Shown in pieces: positions 61,103 through 62,800 of a stretch of 62,800 nt of DNA. Source of the stretch: JAVBKV01 sp031553885 (GTDB lineage Bacteria; Bacteroidota; Bacteroidia; Bacteroidales; Azobacteroidaceae). The DNA lies in assembly GCA_031553885.1 (NCBI GenBank), contig JAVBKV010000043.1, forward strand, positions 1 to 62,800, read 5' to 3'. Made by a program: the position numbers and the translations under genes. The notes beneath the pieces are model-generated. The model was not told where the DNA came from and searched no databases. It was given only the letters and a program-made list of their open reading frames with translations. Position 1 is the stretch's first letter. Each line of letters starts with the position of its first letter.

Positions 61103-62398
61103 ATGGATATTCAACAGATCTATACGCTTTTCCTTCAACATCCTCTTGTAACTACCGATACCCGGAATTGTCCCGAAGGTTCTATCTTTTTTGCCCTGAA
61201 AGGTGAACATTTCGATGGGAATGAATACATCGGACAGGCCCTGGAAAAGGGTTGTGCTTATGCTGTCGGCGATAGTGAAAAATTGCCTTCCGATCCGTGG
61301 ATCATCCGGGTTGCCGACAGCCTGAAAGCATTACAGGAACTGGCCAATTACCACCGGAAGCAATTGAAAACACCGGTAATCGCGATTACCGGAACCAATG
61401 GAAAAACGACTACCAAAGAATTGCTTGCAACGGCTTTATCTTCAAAATATAACGTGTTGTATACCCCGGGTAATCTGAATAATCACATCGGGGTTCCACT
61501 GACCCTGCTGAAATTACAACCGGAACATGAATGGGCGGTCGTTGAAATGGGAGCCAGTCATCCGGGTGATATCCGCGAACTCTGCCTGATTGCAGAACCG
61601 GACTATGGTTTGATAACTAACGTAGGGAAAGCTCATTTAGAAGGATTCGGATCTTTCGAAGGTGTGATCCGTACTAAAGGGGAGCTGTATGATTACTTGC
61701 GTGAAACAGGAAAAAAAGGATTCGTTAATCATGAAAATAAGTTATTAAACGATATTCTGAAGGGATTGGATGTCATTTATTACGGGCAAACTCCGGAGTC
61801 TTTTGTTTGGGGAGAAGTGGGAGAGGCTTCCTCTTATTTGAATCTTCATTGGCATAAAGACCGGAATGCTTATGCATTATCCACCCATCTGACAGGCGCT
61901 TATAACCTGGAAAATGTACTGGCTGCAATTGCAATCGCTTCGTATGTTGGGGTGGATGCCTCTGCTATTAACCTTGCGATAGCCGGTTATACCCCACAGA
62001 ATAACCGTTCACAGGCCAAAGATACAGATAAGAATCACCTGATCATTGATGCCTATAATGCCAATCCTACCAGTATGCAGGCTGCCCTTGAAAATTTCGG
62101 ACAATTGCAGGCTTTTCCTAAAATGGTGATTTTAGGAGACATGAAAGAATTGGGAGAATACAGTCCGGAAGAACACCGGAAGATAATTGAAATGCTTGCA
62201 ACCATTACCTTGGACGGGGTGCTGCTGTGCGGAGAAAATTTTCTTGCCTGTGACGCCGGGCATCCTGATAACTGGCAATTTTTTCCGGATACCCCTGAAT
62301 TGCTGGAATACCTGCAAAAAAATCCGGTATCCGGCTATCACATTTTAATCAAAGGATCGAGAATTAACCAATTGGAAAAAACAATTGAGTTTTTGTAA
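61103..62398 (+). CDS. murF: UDP-N-acetylmuramoyl-tripeptide--D-alanyl-D-alanine ligase
   Basis: Cytoplasmic peptidoglycan enzyme of 431 residues. The Mur ATP-binding loop is GTNGKTTTKE near residues 97-106, followed by LNNHIGVPLTLL and VVEMGASHPGDI, typical of MurF. The central GKAHLEGFGSFEGVIRTKGEL and the C-terminal YNANPTSM also fit. I chose the ATG at 61103 because the longer frame (61004) runs through the promoter box. It stands alone after the promoter at 61075-61082. Confidence 0.97.
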   Translation: MDIQQIYTLFLQHPLVTTDTRNCPEGSIFFALKGEHFDGNEYIGQALEKGCAYAVGDSEKLPSDPWIIRVADSLKALQELANYHRKQLKTPVIAITGTNGKTTTKELLATALSSKYNVLYTPGNLNNHIGVPLTLLKLQPEHEWAVVEMGASHPGDIRELCLIAEPDYGLITNVGKAHLEGFGSFEGVIRTKGELYDYLRETGKKGFVNHENKLLNDILKGLDVIYYGQTPESFVWGEVGEASSYLNLHWHKDRNAYALSTHLTGAYNLENVLAAIAIASYVGVDASAINLAIAGYTPQNNRSQAKDTDKNHLIIDAYNANPTSMQAALENFGQLQAFPKMVILGDMKELGEYSPEEHRKIIEMLATITLDGVLLCGENFLACDAGHPDNWQFFPDTPELLEYLQKNPVSGYHILIKGSRINQLEKTIEFL

Positions 62399-62399
62399 T

Positions 62400-62680
62400 T
62401 ACAAAATGTAAAGGCTTACCCCGTAGGGGTTATATCTTCTGCATGACCCCCATTGCAACTGCATGGCCGTTAAGTTATAAATGTGTCCAGAGGGTGCATT
62501 CTATATAGGCAGAGGCTCCAAGCCAGTCATATCCGGTAGATTCAGATACATTTTCGGCGCAGAGCGCCAACATCTTCATAGCCGGGGTTCGAAGCGCAAG
62601 CGAGCCCCCGGAAAGGAAAGGATGCAACACAAGCCAAACAGAGCTGCAGAGCAGCGAAACCTTCATTATTTCAAAATAAT
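62400..62680. repeat. REP hairpin cluster upstream of the second RAYT gene
   Basis: This 325-bp gap has no gene but holds hairpins: GGCGC-AGA-GCGCC (62556-62568), GCTGC-AGA-GCAGC (62643-62655), a CCGGGG / CCCCGG arm pair (from 62583), a small AACCCC-type hairpin near 62418, and a decayed relative of the 9-bp stem (AGAGGCTCCAAGCC, from 62511). The AGA loop and the CTATATAGGCAG lead-in match the RAYT flanks at 10219-10330 and 10861-10979. Confidence 0.7.
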
Positions 62681-62683
62681 TTA

Positions 62684-62691
62684 TACATTTG
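62684..62691 (+). promoter_or_regulatory. Predicted promoter of the second RAYT gene, -7 box
   Basis: TACATTTG matches TAnnTTTG, 32 bp before the ATG at 62724. Confidence 0.5.
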
Positions 62692-62723
62692 TCGTCCATT
62701 ATTAATCAAAACACAAAAAAACC

Positions 62724-62800
62724 ATGGCCAATACCTATTCCCAACATTTTTTACAAATCATTTTTGCTGTAAAAAACCGTAATGCACAAATCAATGCCGA
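62724..62800 (+). CDS. REP-associated tyrosine transposase, 5' fragment (cut by window end)
   Basis: ATG at 62724 opens a frame reading MANTYSQHFLQIIFAVKNRN, which matches the start of the RAYT at 10802 (MANTYFQNYLHIIFAVKNRQ) at most positions. Only about 25 codons lie in the window, so catalytic motifs cannot be checked. The REP hairpin cluster directly upstream supports the call. Confidence 0.85.
   Translation, partial: MANTYSQHFLQIIFAVKNRNAQINA

Overview
The window reads as chromosomal DNA of a Bacteroidota member, most likely Bacteroidales. The sequence evidence is a Bacteroidetes-type -7 promoter box (TAnnTTTG) in front of many genes, a type IX secretion (T9SS) C-terminal sorting domain on a SprB-repeat protein, SusD-free but typical Bacteroidetes lipoproteins and outer-membrane barrels, and the folP-cdaA gene pair. 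I cannot place it to genus. No rRNA, tRNA, prophage or CRISPR array was seen.

Layout. 1-4.6 kb: leuS and a small Omp85-type barrel, both leftward, with a strong terminator and a possible small RNA between them. 4.6-10.2 kb: a large alpha-2-macroglobulin lipoprotein. 10.2-11.1 kb: a REP-associated tyrosine transposase (RAYT) framed by long inverted repeats, then six 25-bp degenerate tandem repeats. 11.1-16.5 kb: SNF2 helicase and a GH78-like rhamnosidase, divergent, each with its own promoter. 16.5-18.0 kb: a decaying patch, with an 85-bp palindrome that has replaced the end of a small lipoprotein gene and a TraB/GumN-type gene with an in-frame TGA in its signal peptide. 18.0-27.7 kb: Fe-S protein, tricorn-like protease, gpmA, PIF1-like helicase with HTH tail, and a two-domain nuclease/phosphatase fusion.

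27.8-48.4 kb is the most unusual part: eight co-directional genes behind one promoter, almost all for exported proteins (PKD lipoprotein, outer-membrane barrel, a 1328-residue multidomain protein, two AT-rich membrane proteins, a 1463-residue orphan, an Fn3 protein and a giant SprB-repeat protein with a T9SS sorting domain). The 1328-residue protein ends in an HExxH metallopeptidase-like segment followed by a lipase-like alpha/beta-hydrolase segment, and is followed directly by the two AT-rich membrane-anchored genes. I infer a polymorphic toxin/immunity-like cassette inside a surface-protein operon; this is the best candidate for an undescribed system here.

48.5-62.8 kb is mostly housekeeping and envelope genes: DUF2459/TIGR02117 protein, M23 peptidase, C69 peptidase, phosphoglucomutase, a small barrel, a Cys-rich small protein, DUF2461 protein, a LytS/LytTR two-component pair, then the leftward folP-cdaA-dgkA-PAP2 operon (folate, c-di-AMP and probably undecaprenyl-lipid recycling) divergent from murF. 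The right edge holds REP hairpins and the start of a second RAYT gene.
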